Origin: Rhodocollybia butyracea
Lineage: Eukaryota > Basidiomycota > Agaricomycetes > Agaricales > Omphalotaceae
Direction of reading: 5' to 3'
NCBI GenBank assembly: GCA_015501585.1
Contig: JADNRY010000132.1
Span: 1-64,000 of the forward strand
DNA length: 64,000 nt
Both the position numbers and the translations under genes were made by a program. Below, piece after piece: positions 1 to 11,579 of the stretch. Under the pieces are notes generated by a model that saw only the letters and a list, made by a program, of their open reading frames with translations, had not been told where the DNA came from and did no database searches. Each line of letters starts with the position of its first letter. Position 1 is the stretch's first letter.

Positions 1-133
1 TACCGCAGGACACAGTAATATGACAGTAGAGTGTCACACTAGAGTCGCTCTTCGCTTTAGAAGGCTTTAGAGCGAAAACAAAGACGAATCACAGAGTGAC
101 ACTCTTCGTTACTGAAATCAAGACGCAGACCTG

Positions 134-2148
134 GTGGTTTATAAGCCCATCATTTGGGTGGCGAAAGTATCACTTTATCATGTCTCCACTCTGACCCACC
201 TAACCAACATCGAAGATGCGACCTCTCGTTTCCCCTCTAGGGCTGCATTCAAGATTCCCCAAGTCAACCCCGAGACCGACGAGATTGATCATTGGACGGA
301 CATCACTTTCCGCCAACTCCTTCTTGATATTGAGCTCCTTGCTCGATACTGGTTTCATGTTTTGAAAGAAAGTAGTGGTATACCTCAGAGGTCTGTGATT
401 GCTTTATGGTAAGTTTGATGCAGTGCATTACCAAACTGTTGAGCTGACTCTGTAATGCACTGCTTCCAGTCTCGGAGGCTACAAGTATCTCGACATCGTA
501 CATTTATACGCAATTTCCCGAGCTGGATACATTCCCCTGCTCATCAATATATTTCCAAATGCCGACTACAGTGTCATCCAAGGTCGCTTGAACAGGCCAA
601 TACCCGTGCTTTTATTTATGAGCCGGTATATAACGATACCGTCCGTCATATACCTCAGATCCCCTGCTTTACTTCTGTCACTGTTGTCCATCCGAATAGC
701 TATCCACTCCCCGATCTACCTCATGTCACAGGATCTGACATCGCAATCATTTACCAGACCAGTGGGACCACCTCTGGAAAGTCCAAGATTGTTCCCTTCA
801 ACTACACCTGGCTGGATTGTAATGTTCGTAAAAATAACCAAAGCTCTCACGGATTCTGGAAAGGTAGATATCGGAAGCTGGCGGTAAGGCTCTTACTAGC
901 ATCATAGCATTTCTCAACTAACAAAAATGACACTGTCGGCAGAGGGAGCACCGGTTATATGGCTCAATTTATAGGCACGTTTCCAAGTTCTTCTCTTCAT
1001 TTTCTTGAAAATGTATTGACTTTAATTCCATTGTTGCAGGTCTAATCAGAGCAATCTACCACACATCCTGCATGGTCCAATATAAATCTGGCCAACCCTC
1101 CACCTCCGAATTGGTAGATATCATTAACAGATGCAAGAACGAGGCGGCTCTTCTCGTATCCGCATTTTCTTCGAGAACACCTTCGTGCCTCACGTACGGA
1201 CCCAGAGACTTTGCGTGCCCTCTCCTCAGTGGATGCAATTATGTACACAGGAGGTGGCTTAGCGGGTGACGAGGAAGAATGGGCTTGGAAAAATGGTATC
1301 AATCTTGTGGTAAGCTTTCTTCACTCTTCCTTCGAAACTTGATTAATTTTATATAGAATACCTATGGATCAACTGAATGCGGTGGACTTCTCATATCAGA
1401 GGGACTTTCGGAAATCTCGCCAAAATTACCTTAAACGGTTCCCAGGTCCCTCTTTCATCAAGTTCATTCCTATCTCAAACGATTCCGATCTACTGGAACT
1501 AGTTGTTCCCCCAGAAGCAACCCGAATGCCCAGATGTTTCATTTAGATCATCTGACGGTTAGTGTCTCGTACAGTTTACTGCTGATATATTGAATTCGAC
1601 TTGTACTAATTCCTGAGATCCCTAGGTAACTATCAACCAATGACCTTTTCCGTGAAGTGGAACCCGGAAGCTACGTCTTTTGCGGTCGCAATGATGATTG
1701 GTTTGTTATGCACAATTGCAGTTTGTGTGATACCAAGTAGGTTCATCAATTTAATACCGTCAGAGCTTTTCATATTTGTCTCCCTAGAGCCATTGAAGAT
1801 AATGCTCGAAATCTGTGTGGTGACATCATCTCAGATTGTGTGGTAGTGGGTAATGGTCGTCCATCACCAGTATTGGTTGTGGAGGCTTGCAGCGTCAACC
1901 CTGCTCTCAATGAGTCTGAACTGAAAACCGAAATCTACCGCCGGATTTGCCTTTCCACACCGCTCGCTATCCCCACGAACGTATCGCTTTTGCCGGAAAT
2001 GATATTTGTCGTACCTTTGGGCACTTTACCACGAACAGTGACAAAAGCGACGGTGAGGAGGAAGGTTATAGAAGACACGATGAAGGAGAAGTTGGACCAG
2101 TTTATTTTCGGAAAACGTGTAAACTGTACCCCGTCTCACGACAACTAA
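134..2148 (+). pseudogene. NRPS-like adenylation-domain gene, decayed
   Basis: This is an AMP-binding (acyl-adenylate-forming) enzyme of the type found in fungal NRPS-like reductases. The adenylation core is visible in order: an N-terminal HLTNIEDATSRFP segment, the ATP-binding loop QTSGTTSGKSKIVPFNYTW near 755-815, NTYGSTECGGLL near 1356-1395, and a C-terminal PLGTLPRTVTKATVRRKV region near 2010-2075. Introns with GT-AG ends can be placed, for example 409 to about 471. No in-frame ATG opens the first exon. The reading frame changes without an intron near 580, 820 and 1170, and a stop follows the 1356 exon. It ends after the adenylation domain with no carrier or reductase domain, whereas family members normally continue. 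I call it a truncated pseudogene. A minor possibility is that some frame breaks are sequencing errors. Confidence 0.75.
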
Positions 2149-2209
2149 AGCTCTCTCTCTACGAATTTTGAGGTTGTGAAGGGGTGCCGCCCCAGGGCGT
2201 ATGGGTACA

Positions 2210-3384
2210 CTATCGAGTAGCAGAGCTCTAGAGGGAGTAGGTTAGTAGCATGGTACGGGTTATGAAGGAGGGGTTCTGATGGGCTATAAGTAATGTAGGA
2301 GACTCACGGCTTTGAAGTTAGCCTTGGCTATGTTCCCGCCGCCAGCGGTCCCTGCAGCAGCAGCATTGCCTGTGGCTCCTGCAGCGGCGGTCCTGTTAGT
2401 ACAAGTTCCATCGGTAGCAGTTGTGTTGGCAGTAGTGGTGGAATCAGTCGTCGTTCCGTTGGTAGTGGTAGTAGTGGCAGTAGCAGCAATACCTGGAGAT
2501 GAGTTAAAGGATAGATAAATATAAGGGTTCTGAAAAGATCAAGTAAGTAGTTCTGTACCATTTCTAGCAGTGGTGGAAGCAGCGGCGGCAGTTCCTACAC
2601 AGCATGAATCGCCAATGTGTAAGGCTGTCGAGCTTCATACATATTACTGGTGTTCCCAAACGTGCCTTTACCCCATGAGTCCTGGTCCTATACCATTGCA
2701 TAGAGCCAAATTAAGACTGATATCTGGGACAGAAGATCACCAATGAACGTACCACTTGCAAGATTTATGAATGCATAGTGCGATCTTTATCATGTTATCA
2801 GTCGGAAATTCTGCATCTGGAACTGGGTTTATGTCGATAATATATGCTACCGCCCCCTCTCGGTCAACCGGCCAGCATGGAAGCGGAGCATCAAGCTCAA
2901 CAACACGATCACAGTAAGTCTGATGCGTAATTTTGGTACGATTAGATTGCTTGGAACTTTTTGCCTTCTTTGGTTTCGGTTGCACCTGCACAATTTGAAC
3001 CTCATTATCAGAGGAGTCGGTCGTTGGCTTTGGTGCGTCATGCTTACGCTTGCGCCTGGCGGCTGGCCCAGGTGCATTCATTTTCACTTTCACAGGTAAG
3101 CTAGGCGCGAGAGAACCAAGACATTCTATATCTGAATCATCAGTTTCAACCTTCACTGATGCTTTAGGCAGGCCGGTGATGGGTGGGCTAGGAGGAATGG
3201 ATGGTCTACCAAGGCTAGAGGAGCTGGGAGTGGAAGTGTAAGAAGAGGTACTAGTTGGTGTTGGATGAACCACAGAATTAGGTGCGCCCAAAGCAACATG
3301 TTCTTGAGAAAGGACTTGTTGAAGGTACCAGGCTCTGACCTTATCTAGATTATCACACTCAAGTGGTGCATTCAAAGGACACAA
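2210..3384 (-). CDS. Hypothetical protein with basic nuclear-type motif and Thr/Ala-rich tail
   Basis: I do not recognise this family. A long first exon (3384 down to about 2755) opens with MCPLNAPLECDN and is rich in Ser and Pro. It holds the basic cluster RRKRKHD, consistent with a nuclear localisation signal, then a folded-looking stretch (HQTYCDRVVELDAPLPCWPV and IIDINPVPDAEFPTDN). Plausible short introns join it to DQDSWGKGTFGN (about 2650-2690), a Thr/Ala-rich exon (about 2543-2595 and 2314-2497) and a last small exon ending in TAG at 2210. The Thr/Ala tail is low complexity. Splice choices are inferred from GT/AG signals only. An extra upstream exon is possible. The opposite-strand Val/Ala ORF is a shadow of the Thr/Ala tail. 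Confidence 0.5.
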
Positions 3385-3741
3385 GTGAGGGTAGAGGTGA
3401 AGAAGTGCCGGAGAGCATACCTGTAGTAAATCTAAAGTTAGTTGATAGTAAGTAGATGGCAGATAGCGTCAAAGACAACATACTGATAACCTATAATCCT
3501 CCAGAGTTTTATTTCAATGATATCAGAATATACATTAAACAATAGCTATTTGGACGCGTTGATCACATTTCTTTCCCCTACATGATATGTAGAACAATGA
3601 GGGCGGGAGGGGCGGCGGCGAAGCTCAAAAGCGCCAAGCCCCAGAAGCACACGTGACCCACTTTTACTAAGTTCAACTGACTTTTACTTAGTTACTTCAC
3701 TTCTACTTCTACTACTTATGTATACTCCCTTCTCAAGTATA

Positions 3742-3829
3742 TCCCTAGTGGTATATTGGTAACTCCGTGCGGTTGTCATGGCCCAAGATGGCTTTGGGTG
3801 AAAGCTAGGTTCGACTCCTGGCAGGGGAT
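3742..3829 (+). pseudogene. tRNA-Asp-like pseudogene
   Basis: The stretch resembles the tRNA-Asp gene 400 bases downstream: a TCCCTAG start, a TTGTCAT anticodon-loop-like stretch and a T arm with loop TTCGACT. The acceptor stem has an A-A mismatch and the anticodon stem does not pair well. I read it as a degraded duplicate. Confidence 0.5.
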
Positions 3830-4148
3830 AGATATGTGCCTGTTTTACTAGCTTCAATTTTTTTTGTTCCATTAATTTCTACCCCCTATGGGCCATCCAA
3901 GGCCCATCCATCATCCTTGAGCTTGCTGCTTGAGCGCCTTGTAGCGTACATCGCCCAAAGGCTAGTAGTAGTAGTATATTAACAGATTATAATGTGGTAA
4001 GTCACGTCTATGAGTTTACAAGTTTACAAAGTGATATTCATCTATATCCAGAAGGACTAAGGCACGAGCTTTAACCACTGTAAAGAAGATAAATACAGCT
4101 CAGTAAGTTGGGAAGTACTTGTGCACAAAGAAATCCATCAAGGATATG

Positions 4149-4241
4149 TCCCTGGTAGTATATCGGTTAGTACACGCGCCTGTCATTGCGGTTTCAAGAG
4201 CCTTTACGCGCGAAAGCTGGGTTCGACTCCCAGCCAGGGAG
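4149..4241 (+). tRNA. tRNA-Asp(GUC) with intron
   Basis: The acceptor stem TCCCTGG/CCAGGGA pairs perfectly over 7 bp. The anticodon stem CGCGC/GCGCG encloses a loop with GTC at 4182-4184. An intron of about 21 nt follows position 37 (4186 to about 4206). The T arm CTGGG-TTCGACT-CCCAG is perfect. All parts fit a functional cytosolic tRNA-Asp gene. Confidence 0.88.
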
Positions 4242-4490
4242 TCAACTGCCAAACGTGTTGAGTTTTACCTATTTGTTTTTATTCGGCGACTAGTATTTTA
4301 TACCACAAATAAAACACTGTGGTAAAGCACATCTAACTAACTAGATAGATAGATACATGGCACAAACGGCCATAAACGACCGCCTGCGCTCAAGTTACAG
4401 CTCCCCCCCTCGATCACGCAGCAGGGCCGATGACAAACGAACCAACTAAAAGATATCTATATACTTACATTACGTATTAACAACTTTTCT

Positions 4491-6147
4491 TCAGGCACTC
4501 ACTACCGGAGCCACGCTCTCCATCTCCATCACCCTCCCCTCGACCTTCTTCTCCCAAGCATCGGCATCGGCACTCGGTATCTGCGGAGCAGGCGATCCAA
4601 CTACCGTAGCTGGCGTAGGGCTGAGTGAATCGTCTTCCTCGAGATCCTCGGTTTCATTTGTGTGTGCGTGCTCGACGCTTCCTACAGTGGCAGTGGCGTC
4701 GGATGCGACATGCGCATGGGCCGGGGAAGAAGATTCTGAAGAGGGAGCGTCGAGTTCGGGAACGATCTCGTTCGTACGTGTACCGTCTGGCGCAATACCA
4801 CAAGTCCTGGTAGACCGTCACGTAAGCCGGTGATAGCACCATAGCAGTAATACCACTCACTGTATGAGTTGGTTCCAGTAACTCTCATGATCAAATTCGT
4901 ACTCGTATTCCCCACCGAACTCGGCTTCTAACTGTGACGCCGGTATCAGCTCAAGTAAGTCCGGGTTGAACCGCATCTGGGACGGAAGATATAAGTGAGT
5001 TTTCCATTGCTCGAGAACGAGTGAGGAGAACAGGAAGGCGACGTTACCTTGTCTCTTGTTACGGGGTCTAAGAACGGAGAAATGCCTTTGTAGAAAAAGC
5101 TTAGGAGGAGAGGAAGATTGGTGACGATCGCTCGGCCAAGTGTTTCGACGTAGTGATGTTGTAGAATTGTCAATACCTATTTCCATGGCGGGTGAGGACG
5201 GGCAAATGACGGGTGAGTTGGATAAAAATTGAATTAAACGCGTGTCAGAACAGATAGTCAACAGAATAACGCACTTTGCTTGCCACCGACACGGACGGAT
5301 TGGTCCGAAGTGTAGTGGTCTTGTAATCGACGATAATCACGAGAGATTCCTGTCCGGGAGGCATGAGGTCTTTTGCGCGCTCTCTGTTCGGGGCACAAAA
5401 GTCAGAACTCGCGTATCCGAAATACAAAACATGAAAGACGTACAGACACCAAACGAGATGCCGCAGCTGTCTGGGACTAGTCTCCGTGTTCTGCCTCCCG
5501 GGACGCATGTAGATTATTGGTCGGCCATCTTTGTCGAAGCCGTTGATCAAGCTAGTGAAGAAAACACGAACAAATCAGTAACTAGGGCTCAGCGTACCAA
5601 GCCCATCCATGACTCACATCTTCCCTGACTCATCCTCAATTTTCACCTCCTCCGGCACAATTAACTCGGGCTGAAACTCCCGCCGCCATTCCATCGTTCC
5701 TTTCATCCGTTTCTTCGCGTCGTTCAGAATCCATTTGGAGGCGCGCGAGTAGCGAGGAATGGTATCCGCCTTCCGAAGCCAGCGTTGTTCCCATTTGGCG
5801 TAGGGATGGGAAGGAGGAAGGGATATCGAGTGCGCGTACTGCAGAACGGTGAGTAGGTTTTCAATCTCGATGAAACACGAGTTTTGCAATTGACTCACCT
5901 CTGTAACCAGCCTCATCAACTCCAGTTGCTTCTCGTCATACTCGTAAATCGGGCCAACCTTCGTCCCAGGCGCGGGCGTCGTCTGAATTTTCGTCGTGCT
6001 GGGCTTTGGAGAAGCACTGCGGACTGAGCTAGGGGATTTCGTGGATGACGACGTCGTCGTTGTCCCTGCGGTATTCGGTGTATCTGGTGTGCTTGCACTG
6101 TGGCTCTCTTTGTCTTTTTTATACGAGCCGAAAAAGAAGCTGGACAT
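4491..6147 (-). CDS. Sec14-like CRAL-TRIO lipid-transfer protein
   Basis: Six exons splice cleanly in phase: 6147-5618, 5551-5444, 5383-5275, 5176-5048, 4976-4861 and 4806-4491. They encode about 435 residues. A Ser/Thr-rich N-terminal linker (MSSFFFGSYKKDKESHS) precedes the CRAL-TRIO N-terminal helices (KWILNDAKKRMKGTMEWRRE). The lipid-binding core follows: GFDKDGRPIIYMRPGRQNTE, SLVIIVDYKT, VETLGRAIVTNLP and ISPFLDPVTRDK. The tail after YWNQLI is acidic. Proteins of this family move phosphatidylinositol or related lipids between membranes in the cytosol. I chose the ATG at 6147 because the longer upstream frame is rich in hydrophobic residues encoded by 5' leader sequence and starts at no conserved motif. 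A decayed duplicate lies at 8.1-9.3 kb, and a tRNA-Glu gene is linked to both copies. Confidence 0.9.
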
Positions 6148-6620
6148 TATGCGCGGCGCGGTGGGGTACCGGTGAGATGAAGACCAGGATGTCGATATTA
6201 GATGGTGGAGATTCTGGGAGATATGAAGCAAAGGAAAAAGTTGAAATAGATGAAGGAAGAGAAAGGGAAAGAGAATGAACCGAAAAAGTCCGAAATCATG
6301 ATCGAGGTAACGAAATTCGCGCGCTTGTTTAGGCGCTTGGCACGACAAACTACATCTTAGATCTCACTCAGCCTTCTGTCCTTGTAGCATGAGAGCACGC
6401 TCCAGATAAGCGAAAGTAATATCGAGGAATAAAGCATGCGTACCTGAAAATTCGCACTAGCGGAATCCAAAAATGACGGTTCCCCGACCAGCGTGTGTTG
6501 TATATATTATTAACTACAACTGTGAACTCATAGGTAGGTATCGAGTCGAATGAAAGTAACTGGATGCAATGATGTTTCGAGAAAATAAGCAAAAAATTAG
6601 AGACTCCTGGAGGGTACTAG

Positions 6621-6713
6621 TTCCAATGCGGGGAATCGAACCCCGGGCTGCTGTGCAAGGAAAAGGTACTTAAGTGTGAAAGACAGCAATGTTAGCCACT
6701 ACACCACATTGGA
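6621..6713 (-). tRNA. tRNA-Glu(UUC) with 21-nt intron
   Basis: On the minus strand the acceptor TCCAATG/CATTGGA pairs perfectly. The D arm contains GTGTAGTGGCTAAC. The stem GCTGT/ACAGC encloses a loop with anticodon TTC, followed by a 21-nt intron after position 37. The T arm CGGGG-TTCGATT-CCCCG is perfect. It is linked to the upstream Sec14 gene, and the pair is duplicated at 8.1-9.9 kb. Confidence 0.88.
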
Positions 6714-6884
6714 AGTGTTAGGACGAAGTGATCCTTAAACTTGATCAAGGGAGAAGGGCTTCTATCCTTCCGGACGGGCGCCCACATCCCTCTGCAGACA
6801 CGTACGTGTGAGTTGTGGCGTAACCGTTTTGTTCGAAACCTTCTCTTGAGCTCTCTTGGGCTCTTGGGAACACTTTCTGCTAGT

Positions 6885-7912
6885 ATGGCAGAATATCTGG
6901 TGCGTATCCATCCGTTTGGCATCCGTTATCCATATTCTATGTCCAAGCCTCACGTAATAAATTACGCCCAGCCGCTGAACGCAGTCTCCTCTATCGTCCT
7001 TGTCTCCGGGGAGATCGGCGAGAAATGGAAAGGACCCACTATTCCAGTCGTACTCCAGCGCAGTAAACCTCCGCCTCCAGACACGCTTAACGATATCCAC
7101 GCAATAGCCGACAATCTCACGTTCTCCATATCCTACCCCGATCCTCTTTTCAAACTCCCGCCTGCTGGAAACCTCGCACTGCACGTCTCGTTGGGAAAGA
7201 TCCTCTCAGAAGGCCGAGCAGGAATAATCTTTGATTGCGAATGCTCGATTCCGTATGGCAATGACTCCAAATATCAGCTTCCCCCCTTGGTTGTGAAGCT
7301 TGCTCGCGGTCTTCATTCTCCTGATTTGACGAAGGAGGCAGCTGCATACGAGACTATGCTCTGTTTGCAGGGATCTGCTATCCCACGATGCTATGGCTTC
7401 TTTCAGGCGCGGTGTGTTGAACCGAGTCCTTTTCCTTCATCCAATTACTGACATACCTGGTTCTCCGCAAAGGCTACTAGACTACTTTGATTTTGGCCCG
7501 ATGTCCATCCTTCTTCTTGAGAAAATTGGTGATCGACTGGTGCTCGGAGACCCACTACCAGATGGTGCCGAGTATGTTTCATTCGATCCTCCGGCATTGC
7601 CAATGGCTTGAACATCTACTATTTAGATCTGATCTTTTCGACATCTGTTGCGATTTTGCAAACCTACGAATATATCACGATGATCTTCGTTGGGCAAATA
7701 TGCTTTCGGTGCTCGGCCCAGACCAAGGTGGCCTCCCAAACCTTCCCTCACCATTCAGTGGAAAAACGTATTCTTGGAGGTTGATTGACTTTGATCGAAT
7801 TTCAAGATCAGCAACCCATAGCTTCATTTCGGTCAGGGGATATTATTACGGCTACCTGCACAGAGTTATAGATAATGTTCCTCACGGAACCATTGTAGAA
7901 CCTTGGGAGTAA
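6885..7912 (+). CDS. Protein-kinase-like fold protein (basidiomycete family)
   Basis: Proposed exons 6885-7413, 7481-7571 and 7627-7912 keep the frame and give about 301 residues. LPPLVVKLARG and EAAAYETMLCLQ look like the kinase N-lobe lysine strand and C-helix. IPRCYGFF is a hinge-side motif. IYHDDLRWANML corresponds to the HRD catalytic loop, and WRLIDFDR to the DFG metal-binding motif. The protein ends HGTIVEPWE. This layout is common to a large basidiomycete family of kinase-like proteins often found in many copies. Activity and substrate are unknown. The first splice junction is the less certain one. The gene sits between the two copies of the Sec14-tRNA duplication and is not itself duplicated here. 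Confidence 0.75.
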
Positions 7913-8079
7913 CACAGAATAAACATCCGATCAATGTGTACACTGAGATTGAGTACTTACTCTGAACATACTGCTGAGGCGTTCTCACTCTCTTGTTCAC
8001 CCAATCATCAAGCATTGGGTATCTGAGGTGGAGGTGATCTAACAACCAGGACTGAATTTGCTTCTTCGGATTCCTCCCT

Positions 8080-9276
8080 TCTGTTTCTGTATGTGCTCGG
8101 CGATTTTGGCAGCCGCCGTGGCGTCAGGTTAAACATGTACGAGAAAGAAGATTCCAAAGAGGGAGTGTCGAGTTCGGGAACGATCTCATCTGAAAATGTA
8201 CCGTCTGATGCGGAAGTCGGTCAAGCGTTGCGTAAGTGATACGAGAGAGAAAAAACGTCGGTGTTATGACCGTAATAGTAATACCGTTCGCTCGATAATC
8301 TGGTTCCGATGACTTTCGATGACTTTGGTGACTCGGCTTCTAGAGGAGGTATCAACTAGAACAAATCGGGGTTAAACTTCAAAAAAGTTGATGAATGATG
8401 TGAGCGAGGGAGTGGTTTTTTCGATGCTTGAGAACAAGATGGACTCAGGAGAATAGAGGAAAAGAACGAAGACGTTACCTTATCTGTTGTGACAGGTCTA
8501 GGAACGGAGAGGTACCTAGAACAAGCTTAGGACGAGAGGCAGCAGGTTGGTGAATTGCCCAGCCGAGAGTTTCGACATACTTAGTGGTGTTGGTGAGTTG
8601 TAAGGACCTATACTGTTACAACATGACGGAGAAATGACAGATGAGATGAATAGCACAAATCAGAATAGGACAATGTACTTTGCATACTCAAGTACTCAGC
8701 GTTTAACGTTTGGCGTTCACCAAACCAAATTATCACTCGCATCTTCCCCGACTCATCCTCAATCTTCGCCTCTTCTTGCACAGTTAACTCGGGCTGAAAC
8801 TCCCGCCTACATTCCATTGTCCCCTGGATCCTTTTCTTCGATTACATTTGGAGGTGCGCGCGCAGCGAGGGATGGTATCCGCCTTTCGAAGCCAGCGTTG
8901 TTCCCATTTGGCGTAGGGATGGGAAGGGGGAAGAGATATTGAGAGGGCGTACTGGAGAAAGGTGAGCAGGTTGTGGAGGGAAAGAAGAAGTTAGCCACGT
9001 TCTCGTTCTCGATGAGACACGGCTTTTGCATTTGACTCACCTCTCTAACCAGCCTTGTCATTACTACCTTTCATCATACTCGTAAATCGGCCCAACCTTC
9101 GTCCAGCGGGCAGCCGCCGCGATGCGTCGTCTGGATGTTTGTCGGGCTGGGCTTTGAAGAAGCACGGCGTACTGAGCCAAGGCTTTTCGTGGACGATGAC
9201 GTCTTCGTTGTCCCTGCAGTATTCGGGTGTTGGCGTTATGGCTCTCTTTGTCTTTTTTGAAAAAGAAGCTGGGCAT
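8080..9276 (-). pseudogene. Decayed second copy of the Sec14-like gene
   Basis: The stretch aligns by eye with the gene at 4.5-6.1 kb along most of its length. Examples are MPSFFFKKDKESHNANT at the start, KVGPIYEYDE, ECRREFQPELTVQEE and the tail DNA around 8150-8210. Frames shift in the Ser-rich linker and near the CRAL-TRIO helices, several exon segments are deleted, and no continuous frame remains. The adjacent tRNA-Glu-like sequence at 9742 shows that gene and tRNA were copied together. Confidence 0.8.
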
Positions 9277-9741
9277 TGTGCGCGTCGCAGCGGGATATGG
9301 TTGAGATGTAGGGCGAGATGTATCGATAGAGAATCTGGCTGACTTGATGCAACGTAAAAGGTTGGAATGGATGAAGATTAAGAAAGGAAAGAACCGAAAA
9401 AGTCCGAAATCATGATCGAAGTAACGAAACTCGCGCGCTTGTTTGAGCGCTTGATGCGAAACTCCATGAAGTTCTAGGTCTGTGCCTGTCTGTGCCTACG
9501 GATGAACTCACCGTAGGCTGAGAGCACGTTCCATTTATGCTCGAGGAAGCGAAGCACCTGGAGCTGAATTTGGGTACAAATTTGTACTGGCGGAATCCAA
9601 AATGACCCTTCCCGGACCAGCGTGCGTCGACGTCCTAGTAGTGCGAATGAACTACATATGGATTCGATGGTTACAACTTGCATCCAGATTTTGGTTTTAA
9701 GGAAAGAAACAAAAACACAAGTCAGATTCGCTGAGGCAGAA

Positions 9742-9832
9742 TTCGAATGCGGGGAATCGAACCCCGGGCTGCTGTGTCGTCACACGTACACGTTATGAAA
9801 GATAGCAATGTTAGCTACTACACCACATTGGA
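9742..9832 (-). pseudogene. tRNA-Glu copy with stem mismatches
   Basis: The sequence resembles the tRNA-Glu at 6621, but the acceptor has a C-C mismatch (CATTCGA at the 3' side) and the anticodon stem has an A-C mismatch (GCTAT/ACAGC). The anticodon TTC is still present. It is probably not functional. Confidence 0.7.
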
Positions 9833-9849
9833 AGTGTTAGCAGAGAGCG

Positions 9850-10580
9850 CTAGTTGATCAAGGGAGAAGGGCCCCTCTCCTTCCAAACCAACCCCTCGCA
9901 CATCATGCATTATGCCCGATTCCCTCCCTTTGAGATTGCTCGGCCCGATCTAATTCTGCAGTTCTCGTCCCCTTTCCAACAAAAACTTTCGTGCAAGGTA
10001 AAGAGATCGTACTATGTCTATAGGGAATCCAAAGTCCTGTATCCTGTGTTCAGCGTGCAGAGTTCCAGAATTACGGCTGGCGTTTCCTATGCATATTTCC
10101 TTTCGAAAAATGCAGGAGGAAAGGAGTCGATTGGGACTCATATCTAAAATGTAAGTAAGTCTCCAGTAAAGGAAACAAAAAACTGCATCTCATTGTAGAA
10201 GGTAAAATTTCCAAATTGAGGAATCGAACGCCCAGGCTGTCTAGATCAAGAAAGACAGCACTGATATCCACTACACCACATCGGACTTGGTAGGACCCAT
10301 TGAATATTGAACTTGAACTAAAGTCGGGGGATTTATATCCCAGGAGTGGCCACCGGCTAAACGCAGGCATCCGGTTTGGAAGCTCCCATTGTGTTTGTTC
10401 TCAGTACTTCCGATGTGTACACATTTCGACCACTTGTCGACCACCCCTTCCCTTTGCGATGTCTCTCCCGGGCGCCGATAGATACATCCTGAATCTACAG
10501 TTTCTGTGTCCTTTTCAACAAAAACTTGTGTACAAAGTAAAGAAATCGTCTGTACCATAAATAATTGAAAGTCCCATGTC
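9850..10580. repeat. Two decayed units, each linked to a tRNA-Glu remnant
   Basis: A segment near 9948-10015 (translating as PFQQKLSCKVKRS) recurs at about 10485-10558 (PFQQKLVYKVKKS). Each lies beside a tRNA-Glu remnant. I see no supported gene here; the stretch looks like eroding duplicated flank. Confidence 0.45.
10208..10285 (-). pseudogene. tRNA-Glu remnant
   Basis: The minus strand keeps GGTGTAGTGGATATCA, GCTGTCTTTC and a changed T arm (GGGCGTTCGATTCC). The stems no longer pair and the intron region is rearranged. Confidence 0.6.
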
Positions 10581-10724
10581 TCAGCCATACGAACAGAGGT
10601 AGAATCTCAGCCAGCATTTCAGAAACTGTCAAGTACTACGCGTCTACTTTCTTCCTTCAACTTGAACGGGTGTTGAAATGCGGGAGAAAAAATCGATGCC
10701 GAAGCATTCAAAATTTCAATTGAT

Positions 10725-10845
10725 GCTGAGAATCGAGATATCGATCCCCGGGCTACTGTGAATACCATAAAGCCTAGAGGACATTGTAGAAAGACAGTAG
10801 AGCACATCGTAGAAAGACAACATAGCCACCAAACCATACTTAGTA
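10725..10845 (-). pseudogene. Heavily eroded tRNA-Glu remnant
   Basis: Parts of the T arm (GGGGATCGAT), CTGTCTTTCT repeated twice, and a degraded D arm remain on the minus strand. It is recognisable only by comparison with its relatives. Confidence 0.4.
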
Positions 10846-11041
10846 GATTTGCTATAGGTCGAGTCTTGATTGGTACCGTGAACCTGAAGTTGGGATGGGT
10901 TGGCGGGCTGGCTAAATACATATTGATTCTTGATTTTGCGTCGGTTGTCCTTCATATATCCAGAGCGGTGCGAACTTTTCAGTTTGCGTCGAAGAGGTGA
11001 CCCGGGCGGAAAAAAAAATGCGTTCACCATAATTGCGACAT

Positions 11042-11105
11042 TTCCAATGTGGAGAATCGAACTCCGGGCTTAAAGCAGCAGTTTTAGCCACTACACCTCA
11101 TTGGA
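11042..11105 (-). pseudogene. tRNA-Glu remnant lacking the anticodon region
   Basis: Acceptor TCCAATG and the T arm with TTCGATT remain. The anticodon arm and intron are mostly deleted: the sequence runs from GGCTAAAAC to GCTGC. Confidence 0.6.
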
Positions 11106-11185
11106 ATTGTTAGAACTAGTCGAGGTCGACTTGATTAAGTGAATTGTGCCAGCGTCGGGCAACATCATGCCAGTGGATATGGATA

Positions 11186-11579
11186 TGGATTACACCGCCC
11201 ATTCAGCCTGAGCTGAAAGCGGTCCCACAAGGGAACTAGCCGGTCCCTACGCCAGCACAGGCAGCGAGCTCGACTCCCGTAGAGAAGGTAGACTACGAGC
11301 CCGACGTAGGGATGTTAGCAAGGCCAGGTACATAAGTACAAGGCTAGCTGTTACAACTACCTATCTACAGCTTAATGGAGCACATTCCACCCTAACCAAA
11401 CAGAGGGAGAGTGCTAGGGCAAAACCAGGTCTCCATACAGGCGTAACCGCACTGTGGCCTTGATGGCTCTTGCGAGATCCTGGGCGGCTTCCCGTGCTAT
11501 CCCTACTCGCACAAGTTACCAAATCCCACGCAACCGGTGGTGAAACCAGCGCACCAGCACCCCAGGGTTTTATGTGAAC
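11186..11579. repeat. Dispersed repeat, copy 1 (about 395 bp, SINE-like)
   Basis: This block is nearly identical to 22037-22452. One end has GGATAT-type simple repeats, then a shared body (ACTAGCCGGTCCCTAC, CAGCGAGCTCGACTC, GGATGTTAGCAAGGCCAG) ending at TTTTATGTGAAC. A body with a short tandem repeat tail and no ORF suggests a SINE or similar retroposon with the simple repeat as its 3' tail on the minus strand. Family identity is not established. Confidence 0.6.

Noticed and set aside
2312..2518. Plus-strand ORF rich in Val and Ala resembling a membrane or signal segment
   Set aside because: It is the antisense of the Thr/Ala-rich exon on the minus strand; low-complexity codons read backwards give a hydrophobic frame.
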